Notes: a model not told the origin generated them from the letters alone. Counted from the first letter of the stretch, positions 1-8,091 are shown. The stretch is DNA of 64,000 nucleotides from Micromonospora andamanensis (GCF_016863495.1 NZ_BOOZ01000008.1:81469-145468), one strand, 5' to 3'. Numbers and translations: made by a program.

Positions 1-30
1 CTGGCCCGACCGGGGCAACGGAGCGCGGCG

Positions 31-1005
31 ATGTCCCCGCCCGCCGGCCGCACCTACGGTGGTGCCGAGGCGACCCAGCGCATCGGCGCGGACGCCACCC
101 AGCGGGTCGGGCCCGAGGTGTTCGGCTACGGCGCGCCGGCCGACGCGACCCAGCGGGTAGGCGGCTACGGCGCCGGGCCCGACGCCACCCAGCAGCTCGG
201 CGGGTACGGTACCCAGCCCGACGCGACCCAGCGGGTCGGCGGCTACGGCGGTGCCCAGCCCGACGCGACCCAGCAGGTCGGCAGCTACGGCGGTGCCCAG
301 TGGCCGGCCGCGCCGAACCAGCCGTACGGCACGCCGGCCCCCGCTCCGGGCGGCGGCAGCAGCCCGGTCGACCGGGCGAAGGCCGCCGGCACCCGGGTGG
401 TCGACACCGTGAAGGGCTGGCCACGCAGGATGCAGCTGGCGGCGGCCGGCGGCCTCGCGGTGCTGCTGCTGATCGGCATCGTGGCCTTCGCCAGCGGCGG
501 CGACGAGACGCCCACCACCCCGGTCGCCGAGCCGTCCAACTCGGCCGACGAGGGCCCCGGCATCGAGATGCAGGAGCACTCGGCACGCGGGGTACAGGTG
601 CTGGTGCCCAAGGGCTGGAAGCGCGCGACTGGCGGCGTCTACATCGACTACACCGACCCGGACGACAGCGGCCGTCGGGTGCGCATCCTCAACGAGAAGT
701 GGAGCGGCACCTCGGTCCGTTGGGCGCAGGTCGCCGAGAACGGCCTGAAGACCCGGTCGACCTCGTGCGCCAAGCCGTACACCCAGATCGCCATGGCCGA
801 GAAGGAACTCGCCGGCAAGCCCTCGGCAGAGTTCGAGTACACCTGCGGCGACGGCGACGCCATGCGGCACGGCATCTGGCACGGAGTCGCGCACGACGGG
901 CGGCTCTACTCGTTCTACCTCACCTCGAACGACGCCCGCTTCGAGGAGAGCAAGCCGATCTACGCGGAGATGCTCAAGTCTTTCCAGCTCACTGCGGCCG
1001 GCTGA
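31..1005 (+). CDS. Single-pass membrane protein with DATQ repeats
   Basis: Protein of 324 aa, function unknown. Residues ~10-100 are a Gly/Gln-rich segment with seven copies of [DE]ATQ[RQ][IVL]G, several followed by GYG. A basic stretch and one membrane helix (about 135-153, LAVLLLIGIVAFASG) follow. The C-terminal ~150 residues should lie outside the cell and hold two Cys (near 246 and 271) that could form a disulfide. The start is supported by GGAG at 20-23, seven bases before ATG. The frame is open to base 1, so a longer gene cut by the window edge is possible. The layout resembles actinobacterial proteins with a disordered cytoplasmic tail and an extracytoplasmic domain; I cannot assign a reaction. 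Confidence 0.75.
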   Translation: MSPPAGRTYGGAEATQRIGADATQRVGPEVFGYGAPADATQRVGGYGAGPDATQQLGGYGTQPDATQRVGGYGGAQPDATQQVGSYGGAQWPAAPNQPYGTPAPAPGGGSSPVDRAKAAGTRVVDTVKGWPRRMQLAAAGGLAVLLLIGIVAFASGGDETPTTPVAEPSNSADEGPGIEMQEHSARGVQVLVPKGWKRATGGVYIDYTDPDDSGRRVRILNEKWSGTSVRWAQVAENGLKTRSTSCAKPYTQIAMAEKELAGKPSAEFEYTCGDGDAMRHGIWHGVAHDGRLYSFYLTSNDARFEESKPIYAEMLKSFQLTAAG

Positions 1006-1053
1006 GCCGGGGCGCACGCCCGTGGAGATCCGCCGCCGTGCTATCAAGAGGCC

Positions 1054-2742
1054 ATGGCGGCGGAGCACACTGACCTCGACACCATCCGCGAGCGGGCCGA
1101 ACGCTGGCTCGCCGACGACCCTGACCCGGCCGGTCGGGCGGAGCTGCGGGCGGTGCTCGACCGGCTGCCGGCGAGCGCGCCGGAGCTGGCGGACCGGTTC
1201 GCCGGTCCGTTGACCTTCGGCACCGCCGGGCTGCGTGGGCCGCTGCGTGCCGGACCCAACGGGATGAACCTCGCGGTGGTCACCCAGGCCGCCGCCGGGC
1301 TGGTCGCCTGGCTCGCCGCCCAGGGCGGCACCGGTCCGCTGGTGATCGGGTACGACGCCCGGCGCGGTTCCCGCGAGTTTGCCGAGCGCACCGCGCAGGT
1401 GGCCACCGGGGCGGGACGACCGGCGCTGTTGCTGCCCCGCCCACTGCCAACCCCGGTGCTCGCGTACGCGGTGCGGCACCTGTCGGCGGTAGCGGGGGTG
1501 ATGGTGACCGCCAGCCACAACCCGCCACAGGACAACGGCTACAAGGTGTATCTCGGCGCTGAGCTGGGCGGCGACCTGGGTACCGGAGCGCAGATCGTGC
1601 CGCCGGCCGACGCCGGCATCGAGGCCGCCATCCGCGCGGTGGGCCCGCTGGCCCAGGTGCCGCTCGGCCCCGCCGGCCAGGTGCTCGGTGACGACCTGGT
1701 CGCCGCGTACGTGGGCCGGGCGGTCGAGGTGGTCACGCCGGGTGGCCCACGGGAGCTGACCGTGGCGTACACCCCGCTGCACGGTGTCGGGGCGGCGGTG
1801 CTCACCGCCGCGTTCGCCGCCGCCGGTTTCCCGGTGCCCGGCGTGGTGCCGGACCAGGCCGAGCCCGACCCGGACTTTCCGACGGTCAGCTTCCCCAACC
1901 CCGAGGAGCCGGGCGCGGTGGACCGGCTGGTCGCGCTCGCCGAACGTACCGACGCCGACCTGGCCATCGCCAACGACCCCGACGCCGACCGCTGTGCCGT
2001 CGCGGTCCGCGACGCGGCCGGCGGTTCCAACGGATCGGGTTGGCGGATGCTACGCGGCGACGAGGTGGGCGTGCTGCTCGCCGACCACCTGATGCGACGC
2101 GGAGTCACCGGCCTGTACGCCACCACGATCGTCTCGTCGTCGTTGCTGCGGGCGATGTGCGCAGCGCGTGGCTTGCCGTACGGGGAGACGCTCACCGGGT
2201 TCAAGTGGATCGTCCGGGCCGGTGACGGCGGTGAACCGCTGGTGTTCGGTTACGAGGAGGCGCTCGGCTACTGCGTCGCCCCGGACCACGTACGCGACAA
2301 GGACGGCATCACCGCCGCGCTGACCGTGGCCGAGTTGGCCGCCGGCCTCAAGGCGCAGGGCCGCACGCTCACCGACCGGCTCGACGAGTTGGCCGCCGAG
2401 TTCGGTGTGCACCAGACCGACCAACTCTCGGTACGCGTCGACGACCTGCGCCTGATCGCCGACGCGATGGCGCGGATCCGCGCTGACACCCCGACCACCC
2501 TGCTCGGCCAGCCGGTCACCGAGACACGGGACCTGCTCCCCGACGCCGACGTGGTGATCCTGCGGACCGAGACGGCTCGGGTGGTGATCCGCCCCTCCGG
2601 CACCGAACCGAAGCTCAAGGCGTACCTGGAAGTGGTGGAACCCGTCACCGACGGCGACACCCCCGCCGCCCGCACCCGCGCGGCGTCCGCCACCACCACC
2701 CTCCGCACCGAGATCGCGACCGCCCTGGGCATCCCTGGTTGA
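1054..2742 (+). CDS. pmmB: Phosphohexomutase (phosphomannomutase/phosphoglucomutase family)
   Basis: Alpha-D-phosphohexomutase of 562 aa, moving phosphate between C1 and C6 (or C5) of a sugar. Family landmarks occur in order: the phosphoserine loop TASHNP (about residue 152), the metal loop DPDADR (about 308), the sugar-specificity loop GYEEALGY (about 398) and the phosphate-binding RPSGTEPKLK (about 513). Length and order fit the long PmmB/PgcA type. M. tuberculosis has pmmB beside deoD and upp, so a role as phosphopentomutase in nucleoside salvage is a reasonable inference, but the substrate cannot be read from sequence. The stop codon lies inside the left arm of a long inverted repeat. Confidence 0.92.
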   Translation: MAAEHTDLDTIRERAERWLADDPDPAGRAELRAVLDRLPASAPELADRFAGPLTFGTAGLRGPLRAGPNGMNLAVVTQAAAGLVAWLAAQGGTGPLVIGYDARRGSREFAERTAQVATGAGRPALLLPRPLPTPVLAYAVRHLSAVAGVMVTASHNPPQDNGYKVYLGAELGGDLGTGAQIVPPADAGIEAAIRAVGPLAQVPLGPAGQVLGDDLVAAYVGRAVEVVTPGGPRELTVAYTPLHGVGAAVLTAAFAAAGFPVPGVVPDQAEPDPDFPTVSFPNPEEPGAVDRLVALAERTDADLAIANDPDADRCAVAVRDAAGGSNGSGWRMLRGDEVGVLLADHLMRRGVTGLYATTIVSSSLLRAMCAARGLPYGETLTGFKWIVRAGDGGEPLVFGYEEALGYCVAPDHVRDKDGITAALTVAELAAGLKAQGRTLTDRLDELAAEFGVHQTDQLSVRVDDLRLIADAMARIRADTPTTLLGQPVTETRDLLPDADVVILRTETARVVIRPSGTEPKLKAYLEVVEPVTDGDTPAARTRAASATTTLRTEIATALGIPG

Positions 2743-2798
2743 TCATGAGGTTGGCGGCAGTCTTGGAGATCAACTCCGCCGCTAACCTCATGATCAAC
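2739..2798. terminator. Bidirectional terminator-like inverted repeat, GATCATGAGGTT type
   Basis: Arms 2739-2759 and 2778-2798 are complementary at 20 of 21 positions around an 18-nt loop. The hairpin lies between convergent genes (phosphomutase on plus, GPP34 protein on minus). The arm starts GTTGATCATGAGGTT, and a close variant forms the arm of the 53308-53365 hairpin between galK and cysN. Confidence 0.7.
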
Positions 2799-2820
2799 GG
2801 AGGAGAAGGGGGTGGGTGGG

Positions 2821-3495
2821 TCAGCGGCGGGGGCCTAGGGCGTGCTCTACGGCGCGGCCCAGGGCGGCCACCACGAGGGCGACCGAGGGGCGGATCACCG
2901 AGTCCTCCAGGCTGACCTCGCCGGAGAAGCCGGCGCCGCTGGCGATCTCCTCCAGCCGTTGGCGGGCGGCGTCGGCGTCCTCGCCGGTGACCCCGAGGGC
3001 GGATTCCATCCGGAGCACGGCGACCAGGGTCGCGAGGGCGGCGGTCCGCTCATCCGGAGCGGCGCCGGTGAGCACCACGGCGAGCCGCTGCCGGGTCTCC
3101 TCCTCCACCGACGGGTCCACCACCGGGTACCTGTGCACGTGGATGAAGCCCAGTTCCGTCTCGTCGACGTCCCGGACGACGCCCTGCTCGCAGAGGTCAC
3201 CGAGGATCCGGTCGCGCAGGCCGTGCCGCAGCCGCTGTACCCACGACGACGGGCTGTGCGGCGTGTCCGCCACGATCTTGGCCAACACCGCGTCGGTGAC
3301 CGGTTCACCTGTCGGCGTCGGATCCACAGCCGTCAGGGCCCCGTCGGCGTACGCGATCCGGCCAGCCAGGGCCAGTTCGATCAGGACTGCGGCGGCCATG
3401 CCCAGGTCGAGGCTGATCCGCGGCAGGGTCGCCTTGCCGGTTTCGTCGTCGTAGGCGAGCAGGAGCAGTTCCTCGGCGAGCGGAACACCAGTCAT
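2821..3495 (-). CDS. GPP34 (GOLPH3)-family phosphoprotein
   Basis: Protein of 224 aa starting MTGVPLAEELLLLAYDDETG, the usual N-terminus of bacterial GPP34/GOLPH3-like proteins. The eukaryotic family binds phosphatidylinositol-4-phosphate at the Golgi; in actinobacteria the family is common and its role is unknown. The sequence is mainly helical, with an acidic N-terminus and repeated Leu/Ala-rich helices (LAGRIAYADGAL, WVQRLRHGLRDRIL). The frame stays open upstream for about 130 codons, but that part has no family similarity and runs into the GC-rich repeats at 3555-3636, so I take the ATG at 3495. Confidence 0.85.
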   Translation of the reverse strand: MTGVPLAEELLLLAYDDETGKATLPRISLDLGMAAAVLIELALAGRIAYADGALTAVDPTPTGEPVTDAVLAKIVADTPHSPSSWVQRLRHGLRDRILGDLCEQGVVRDVDETELGFIHVHRYPVVDPSVEEETRQRLAVVLTGAAPDERTAALATLVAVLRMESALGVTGEDADAARQRLEEIASGAGFSGEVSLEDSVIRPSVALVVAALGRAVEHALGPRR

Positions 3496-3554
3496 GGCCC
3501 GAGACGCTAGCCGCTGGACGCCACTGCCCGCAGCACAAACCGCCGCCGGAATGA

Positions 3555-3636
3555 GCGGCCGTGGCCCACTGCCGGCGGCCGTGGCCCACTGCCGGCGGCC
3601 GACGCCCGCTGTCCGGCGGCTGTGGCCCGCTGCCGG
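3555..3636. repeat. Four-unit tandem repeat of ~20 bp
   Basis: Two exact copies of GCGGCCGTGGCCCACTGCCG lie at 3555-3574 and 3575-3594. Two degenerate copies (3595-3615 and 3617-3636) follow. The array fills the gap between the divergent starts side of the GPP34 gene and the 3' end of upp. No protein or RNA is evident. Confidence 0.8.
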
Positions 3637-3673
3637 CCGATCGGCACGGTCGTTCGCCCGGCGCTGCCGGCGC

Positions 3674-4306
3674 TCAGAAGCGGGGCATGCCGCCGAACTG
3701 CCGGTCACCGGCGTCACCGAGGCCCGGCACGATGAACATGCTGTCGTTGAGGCCGTCGTCGACAGCGGCGGTGACCAGGCGCAACGGCAGTCCGGAACGC
3801 TCCAACCGCTGGATGCCGGCCGGCGCGGCGAGCACACAGAGCACTGTGATGTCGGTGCAGCCCCGCTCGGCCAGCAGCCGGCAGCAGTGCTCAAGTGAGC
3901 CGCCGGTGGCCAGCATCGGGTCGAGGACCAGCACGGGCAGGCCGGCGAGATCCCGGGGTAGCGACTCCATGTAGGCGCGCGGCTCGAACGTCTCCTCGTC
4001 CCGGGCCAGCCCGACGAAACCCATCGAGGACTCGGGCAGCAGCCCGAGCGCGGCGTCGGCCATGCCGAGGCCCGCCCGCAGCACCGGCACCAGCAGCGGC
4101 GGATTGGCCAGCCGGGTGCCCTCGGTGCCGGTCACCGGCGTCTGCACCGGGTAGGTCTCCACCGGGAAGGAGCGCGCCGCCTCGTACACAAGCATGGTGG
4201 TGAGTTCGTGCAGCGCCGCCCGGAACATGGCGGAGTCGGTGCGTTCGTCCCGCATGGCGGTCAGCCGGGACTGGGCGAGCGGGTGGTCAATGACGAGTAC
4301 GTCCAC
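3674..4306 (-). CDS. upp: Uracil phosphoribosyltransferase
   Basis: Pyrimidine-salvage enzyme of 210 aa, converting uracil and PRPP to UMP. The PRPP-binding loop is [13 protein letters not shown], and the C-terminal [13 protein letters not shown] is the uracil-binding region typical of Upp. Length matches the family. The start is GTG (4304-4306 on the complement). A TAGGTT hexamer 8 nt upstream suggests a leaderless transcript. It sits beside phosphomutase and deoC, in keeping with a nucleobase and nucleoside salvage role. Confidence 0.96.
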   Translation of the reverse strand: MDVLVIDHPLAQSRLTAMRDERTDSAMFRAALHELTTMLVYEAARSFPVETYPVQTPVTGTEGTRLANPPLLVPVLRAGLGMADAALGLLPESSMGFVGLARDEETFEPRAYMESLPRDLAGLPVLVLDPMLATGGSLEHCCRLLAERGCTDITVLCVLAAPAGIQRLERSGLPLRLVTAAVDDGLNDSMFIVPGLGDAGDRQFGGMPRF

Positions 4307-4427
4307 GATCGCTCAACCTACCCGCCCCGGACACCGGCGCGCGGGCCCCGGGCACGACCAGCGACGTCGCTCACCCGGGAGCGCTCCGACGACCACAGTG
4401 ACCAAGATCATGCGACCGGAACCTGCG

Positions 4428-4440
4428 TAGACTTCGGGGC
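4428..4440 (+). promoter_or_regulatory. Predicted leaderless -10 element of deoC
   Basis: TAGACT at 4428-4433 matches the actinobacterial TANNNT -10 hexamer. It lies 7 nt before the deoC ATG, and no Shine-Dalgarno sequence is present, so transcription probably starts at or next to the A of ATG. Confidence 0.5.
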
Positions 4441-5400
4441 ATGACGGCGACAGCGACGTCGGCCCGCTCGGACCTCTCCGAGCTGGGACGATCCGAGACC
4501 GCTCTGCGGACCTTCCTGCACGGCCTACCGGGCGTGGACCAGGTCGGCGCGGAGCAGCGGGCAGCCCAACTCGGCACCCGATCCATCAAGACCACTGCCA
4601 AGGCTGAGGCGATCGACCTCGCCATCCGGATGGTCGACCTGACGACCCTTGAGGGCGCGGACACGCCCGGCAAGGTGCGGGCGCTCGCCGCCAAGGCGCT
4701 GCGACCCGATCCGGCCGACCCGTCCTGCCCGCACGTCGGCGCGGTATGCGTCTACCCGGCGATGGTCCCGTACGTGGCCGAGGTGTTGCGCGGCAGCGCA
4801 GTTCATCTGGCCAGCGTGGCGACGTCGTTCCCGTCGGGCCAGGCACCGCTGGAGATCAAGCTCGCCGACACCCGCGCCGCCGTCGAAGCGGGCGCCGACG
4901 AGATCGACATGGTCATCAACCGGGGCGCATTCCTGGCCGGCCGCTACTCCGAGGTGTACGACGAGATCGTCGCCACCAAGCATGCCTGCGGGGACGCCCA
5001 CCTCAAGGTGATCCTGGAGACCGGCGAGCTGGCCACCTACGACAACGTGCGCCGCGCCTCGTGGCTGGCGATGCTGGCCGGCGGTGACTTCATCAAGACC
5101 TCCACCGGCAAGGTCCCGGTCGCCGCCACGTTGCCGGTGACCCTGGTGATGCTGGAGGCGGTACGCGACTTCCGGGCCGCCACCGGGCGGCAGGTCGGCG
5201 TGAAACCGGCCGGCGGCATCAAGACCACCAAGGACGCGATCAAGTACCTGGTCATGGTCAACGAGACCGTCGGCCCGGACTGGCTGCACCCGGACTGGTT
5301 CCGCTTCGGCGCCTCCAGCCTCCTCAACGACCTGCTCATGCAGCGCACCAAGCTGACGACCGGCGTGTACGCCGGTCCCGACTACTTCACCCTGGACTGA
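4441..5400 (+). CDS. deoC: Deoxyribose-phosphate aldolase
   Basis: Class I aldolase of 319 aa, splitting 2-deoxyribose-5-phosphate into acetaldehyde and glyceraldehyde-3-phosphate. The catalytic set is visible: Asp156 in ADEIDMVINRG, Schiff-base Lys219 in DFIKTSTGK and Lys255 in VGVKPAGGIK. The protein is longer at its N-terminus than the ~250-aa E. coli enzyme, as in the long actinobacterial type. The aldehyde dehydrogenase gene starts 5 bp downstream, which suggests co-translation and direct disposal of acetaldehyde. Confidence 0.96.
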   Translation: MTATATSARSDLSELGRSETALRTFLHGLPGVDQVGAEQRAAQLGTRSIKTTAKAEAIDLAIRMVDLTTLEGADTPGKVRALAAKALRPDPADPSCPHVGAVCVYPAMVPYVAEVLRGSAVHLASVATSFPSGQAPLEIKLADTRAAVEAGADEIDMVINRGAFLAGRYSEVYDEIVATKHACGDAHLKVILETGELATYDNVRRASWLAMLAGGDFIKTSTGKVPVAATLPVTLVMLEAVRDFRAATGRQVGVKPAGGIKTTKDAIKYLVMVNETVGPDWLHPDWFRFGASSLLNDLLMQRTKLTTGVYAGPDYFTLD

Positions 5401-5405
5401 CCGCG

Positions 5406-6863
5406 ATGTTCGAATACGCACCCGCCCCCGAGTCACGCTCGGTGGTAGACCTCAAGCCCTCGTACGGGCTCTTCATCGACGGGAAGTTCGTCGACCCGGC
5501 CGACGGATCCAGCTTCAAGTCGATCAACCCGGCCTCCGAGGAGGTGCTGGCCGAGGTCGCCGAGGGCGGCGCGCAGGACGTTGACCGCGCCGTCCGGGCA
5601 GCCCGCAAGGCGTACGAGAAGGTCTGGGGGCCGATGCCGGGCCGGGACCGGGCCAAGTACCTGTTCCGCATCGCCCGGATCATCCAGGAACGCTCCCGCG
5701 AACTCGCCGTGCTGGAGTCGCTCGACAACGGCAAGCCGATCAGGGAATCCCGGGACGTCGACCTGCCGCTGGTCGCCGCGCACTTCTTCTACTACGCCGG
5801 CTGGGCCGACAAGCTGGAGTACGCCGGGTTCGGCCGGAGGCCGACGAGCCAGCAGAGCGGCACCAGCCCGCAGCCGCTCGGCGTGGCGGCGCAGGTCATC
5901 CCGTGGAACTTCCCGCTGCTGATGCTGGCCTGGAAGATCGCCCCGGCGCTTGCCGCCGGCAACACAGTGGTGTTGAAGCCGGCCGAGACCACCCCGCTGA
6001 CCGCGCTGCTCTTCGCCGAGATCTGCCAGCAGGCCGACCTGCCGGCCGGCGTGGTCAACATCGTCACCGGTGCCGGCGAGACCGGCCGGGCGCTCATCGA
6101 GCACGACGGCGTGGACAAGGTCGCCTTTACCGGCTCCACCGACGTCGGGCGGGCCATCGCCCGCGCGGTCGCCGGCAGCCGCAAGAAGCTCACCCTGGAA
6201 CTTGGCGGCAAGGCCGCCAACATCGTCTTCGACGACGCCCCGGTCGACCAGGCCGTCGAGGGCATCGTCAACGGCATCTTCTTCAACCAGGGGCACGTCT
6301 GCTGCGCCGGTTCCCGGCTGCTGATCCAGGAGTCCGTCGCCGAGCAGGTGCTGGAGTCGCTCAAGCGGCGGATGGCCCAGCTGCGCCTCGGTGACCCGCT
6401 GGACAAGAACACCGACATCGGTGCCATCAACTCCGCCGCGCAGCTGTCCCGCATCCGGGAGCTGACCGAGGCCGGCGCCGCCGAGGGCGCGCAGCAGTGG
6501 TCACCCCCCTGCGAGCTGCCCGACCGGGGCTTCTGGTTCGCGCCCACCATCTTCACCGGCGTCACCCAGGCCCACCGGATCGCCCGCGAGGAGATCTTCG
6601 GCCCGGTGCTGTCCGTACTCACCTTCCGCACCCCGGCCGAGGCCGTGGAAAAGGCCAACAACACGCCGTACGGGTTGTCGGCCGGGATCTGGACCGAGAA
6701 GGGCTCCCGGATCCTGTGGATGGCCGACCGGCTGCGCGCCGGAGTGGTCTGGGCCAACACGTTCAACAAGTTCGACCCGACCTCGCCGTTCGGCGGATAC
6801 AAGGAGTCGGGCTACGGTCGCGAGGGCGGCCGGCACGGGCTGGAGGCGTACCTCAATGTCTGA
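5406..6863 (+). CDS. NAD(P)-dependent aldehyde dehydrogenase
   Basis: Full-length ALDH of 485 aa. It has the cofactor-domain signature VIPWNFPLLMLAWKIAPALA, the general base Glu265 in TLELGGK, the catalytic Cys299 in NQGHVCCAGSR and the C-terminal PFGGYKESGYGREGG. It begins 5 bp after deoC and overlaps the next ALDH-like gene by 8 bp, so the three form one translational unit. Acetaldehyde from DeoC is the obvious candidate substrate by position only; the ALDH superfamily is broad. Confidence 0.93.
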   Translation: MFEYAPAPESRSVVDLKPSYGLFIDGKFVDPADGSSFKSINPASEEVLAEVAEGGAQDVDRAVRAARKAYEKVWGPMPGRDRAKYLFRIARIIQERSRELAVLESLDNGKPIRESRDVDLPLVAAHFFYYAGWADKLEYAGFGRRPTSQQSGTSPQPLGVAAQVIPWNFPLLMLAWKIAPALAAGNTVVLKPAETTPLTALLFAEICQQADLPAGVVNIVTGAGETGRALIEHDGVDKVAFTGSTDVGRAIARAVAGSRKKLTLELGGKAANIVFDDAPVDQAVEGIVNGIFFNQGHVCCAGSRLLIQESVAEQVLESLKRRMAQLRLGDPLDKNTDIGAINSAAQLSRIRELTEAGAAEGAQQWSPPCELPDRGFWFAPTIFTGVTQAHRIAREEIFGPVLSVLTFRTPAEAVEKANNTPYGLSAGIWTEKGSRILWMADRLRAGVVWANTFNKFDPTSPFGGYKESGYGREGGRHGLEAYLNV

Positions 6864-7680
6864 GCGGGTCGCGGTACGCAAGACGTACAAGCTCTTCATC
6901 GGCGGGAAGTTCCCGCGTAGCGAGTCGGGACGGTCGTATCTCGTGCAGGACTCCAACGTGTCGCTGGCCTCGCGCAAGGACGCGCGGGACGCCGTGGTGG
7001 CCGCCCGCGCGGCGGTGAAGGGCTGGGCCGGGGCGACCGCGTACAACCGGGGTCAGATCCTCTACCGGGTCGCCGAGATGCTCGAAGGCCGGCGCGAGCA
7101 GTTCGTCGCGCTCGGCGTACCGGCCGACGAGGTGGACGCGGCGACCGACCGCTGGGTCTGGTACGCCGGCTGGTCGGACAAGCTCCCGCAGGTGTACGGC
7201 GGCGCGAACCCGGTCGCCGGGCCGTACTTCAACCTGTCGGCACCCGAGCCGACAGGGGTGGTGGCGGTGGTGGCCCCCGAGGCACCGGCGCTGCTCGGTC
7301 TGGTCAGTGTGATCGCCCCGGCGATCGTCACCGGCAACACGGTGGTGGTGGCCGCCTCGCCGGCGGCACCGCTGGCCGCGGTCACCCTGGCCGAGGTGCT
7401 GGCCACCTCGGACCTGCCGGGCGGGGTGGTCAACATCCTCACCGGTCGCCTGCCGGAGACCGTACCCACGCTGGCCGCGCACATGGACGTCAACGCCATC
7501 GACCTGACCGGCGTGACCGACCCGGAGCTGGCCGCGGACCTGGAGGTCAAGGCGGCGGAGAACCTCAAGCGGGTGCTCCGCCCGGCACCGCAGGGCCACG
7601 ACTGGTCGGCGGATCCGGGGCTCGGTCGGATGACATCTCTGTTGGAGACGAAGACGGTCTGGCATCCCAAGGGGGTTTGA
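6856..7680 (+). CDS. Short aldehyde dehydrogenase-like protein lacking the catalytic Cys
   Basis: ALDH-family protein of 274 aa covering only the N-terminal half of the fold: the KLFIGGKFPRSESGRSY entry, an oligomer-type helix, and a Rossmann portion with VVAVVAPEAPALLGLVSVIA. The ELGGK base and the GQxC nucleophile are absent, and the last ~60 residues diverge. The frame is clean and overlaps the full-length ALDH by 8 bp, so it looks like a retained partner or pseudoenzyme, not a fresh pseudogene. Comparable full-length/short ALDH pairs are known in Streptomyces. It may tune or complete an ALDH complex; this is inference. Confidence 0.82.
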   Translation: MSERVAVRKTYKLFIGGKFPRSESGRSYLVQDSNVSLASRKDARDAVVAARAAVKGWAGATAYNRGQILYRVAEMLEGRREQFVALGVPADEVDAATDRWVWYAGWSDKLPQVYGGANPVAGPYFNLSAPEPTGVVAVVAPEAPALLGLVSVIAPAIVTGNTVVVAASPAAPLAAVTLAEVLATSDLPGGVVNILTGRLPETVPTLAAHMDVNAIDLTGVTDPELAADLEVKAAENLKRVLRPAPQGHDWSADPGLGRMTSLLETKTVWHPKGV

Positions 7681-7720
7681 CTTCCCTTGCTCTTGGGGTT
7701 TCCGGGAGCCCCGCTTGGGT

Positions 7721-7796
7721 GGGGTTTCCGGGGAGCCCCGCCCGCTCCGGGCGGTCAGGCTTGATCCCTGCGCGGGCGGGGCTCCCCGGAAACCCC
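7721..7796 (-). repeat. Stem-loop with conserved loop, copy 1
   Basis: Perfect 24-bp inverted arms (7721-7744 and 7773-7796) flank a 28-nt loop. On the minus strand the loop contains AGGGATCAAGCCTGACCGCC, which continues identically for four more bases. The same 24 nt form the loop of the hairpin at 31371-31444, whose stem is unrelated. A near copy of the left arm also lies directly upstream at 7695-7714. It could act as terminator for the ALDH operon, but the conserved loop suggests a defined element. Confidence 0.75.
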
Positions 7797-7925
7797 TGAC
7801 GTGGGCGCGGGGCGTCCGTGGGTCACGGCTTGCGGGGTGCTGCCCAGCGTCGGCTTCCTGGTCGACGGCGTGGCCCCGGTGCCGGACGACAACATCCCGC
7901 ACCTGCTGAGGCGGCTCGGGCTGAG

Positions 7926-8046
7926 GCAGCACTATCCCCGAAGTTGCCGGCACGGGCCCGGGGTAAGGCAGCACTATCCCCGAAGTTGCCGGCACGGGCC
8001 CGGGGTAAGGCAGCACTGTTCCCGAAGTTGCTGGCACGGGCCGGGG
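7926..8046. repeat. Three tandem copies of a 42-bp repeat
   Basis: Units begin at 7926, 7968 and 8010. The first two are identical; the third differs at a few positions and is slightly truncated. Each starts GCAGCACTATCCCCGAAGTT and contains CACGGGCCCGGGG. The array lies about 50 bp before the BlaI gene. Forty-two is a multiple of three, so every frame reads through, but no start site or family similarity supports a gene. Confidence 0.85.
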
Positions 8047-8066
8047 TGGACGGGGTGGGGGTGGGT

Positions 8067-8091
8067 CTACTACGGGGGGTAGGATTCAGGG
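8067..8091 (+). promoter_or_regulatory. Leaderless promoter with possible BlaI operator
   Basis: TAGGAT at 8080-8085 lies 6 nt before the GTG start and fits a leaderless -10. It overlaps the dyad CTAC-N8-GTAG (8067-8082). BlaI-type repressors bind dyads with TAC/GTA half-sites, so autoregulation is plausible. The dyad is short. Confidence 0.4.

Larger units (their letters stand above)
7681..8091. other. 411-bp intergenic region with stem-loop, tandem repeats and promoter
   Basis: No convincing gene is present. The region holds a partial copy of an inverted-repeat arm (7695-7714), the 24-bp-stem element at 7721-7796, three 42-bp tandem repeats (7926 to about 8046), and the promoter/operator region of the BlaI gene (8067-8091). 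Confidence 0.7.

Noticed and set aside
6856..7680. Pseudogene by truncation of an aldehyde dehydrogenase
   Set aside because: The frame is intact, coupled to the upstream gene and retains good codon use; it is better treated as a short retained paralogue.
7926..8046. CRISPR array
   Set aside because: The 42-bp units are directly adjacent with no spacers, and no cas genes occur.
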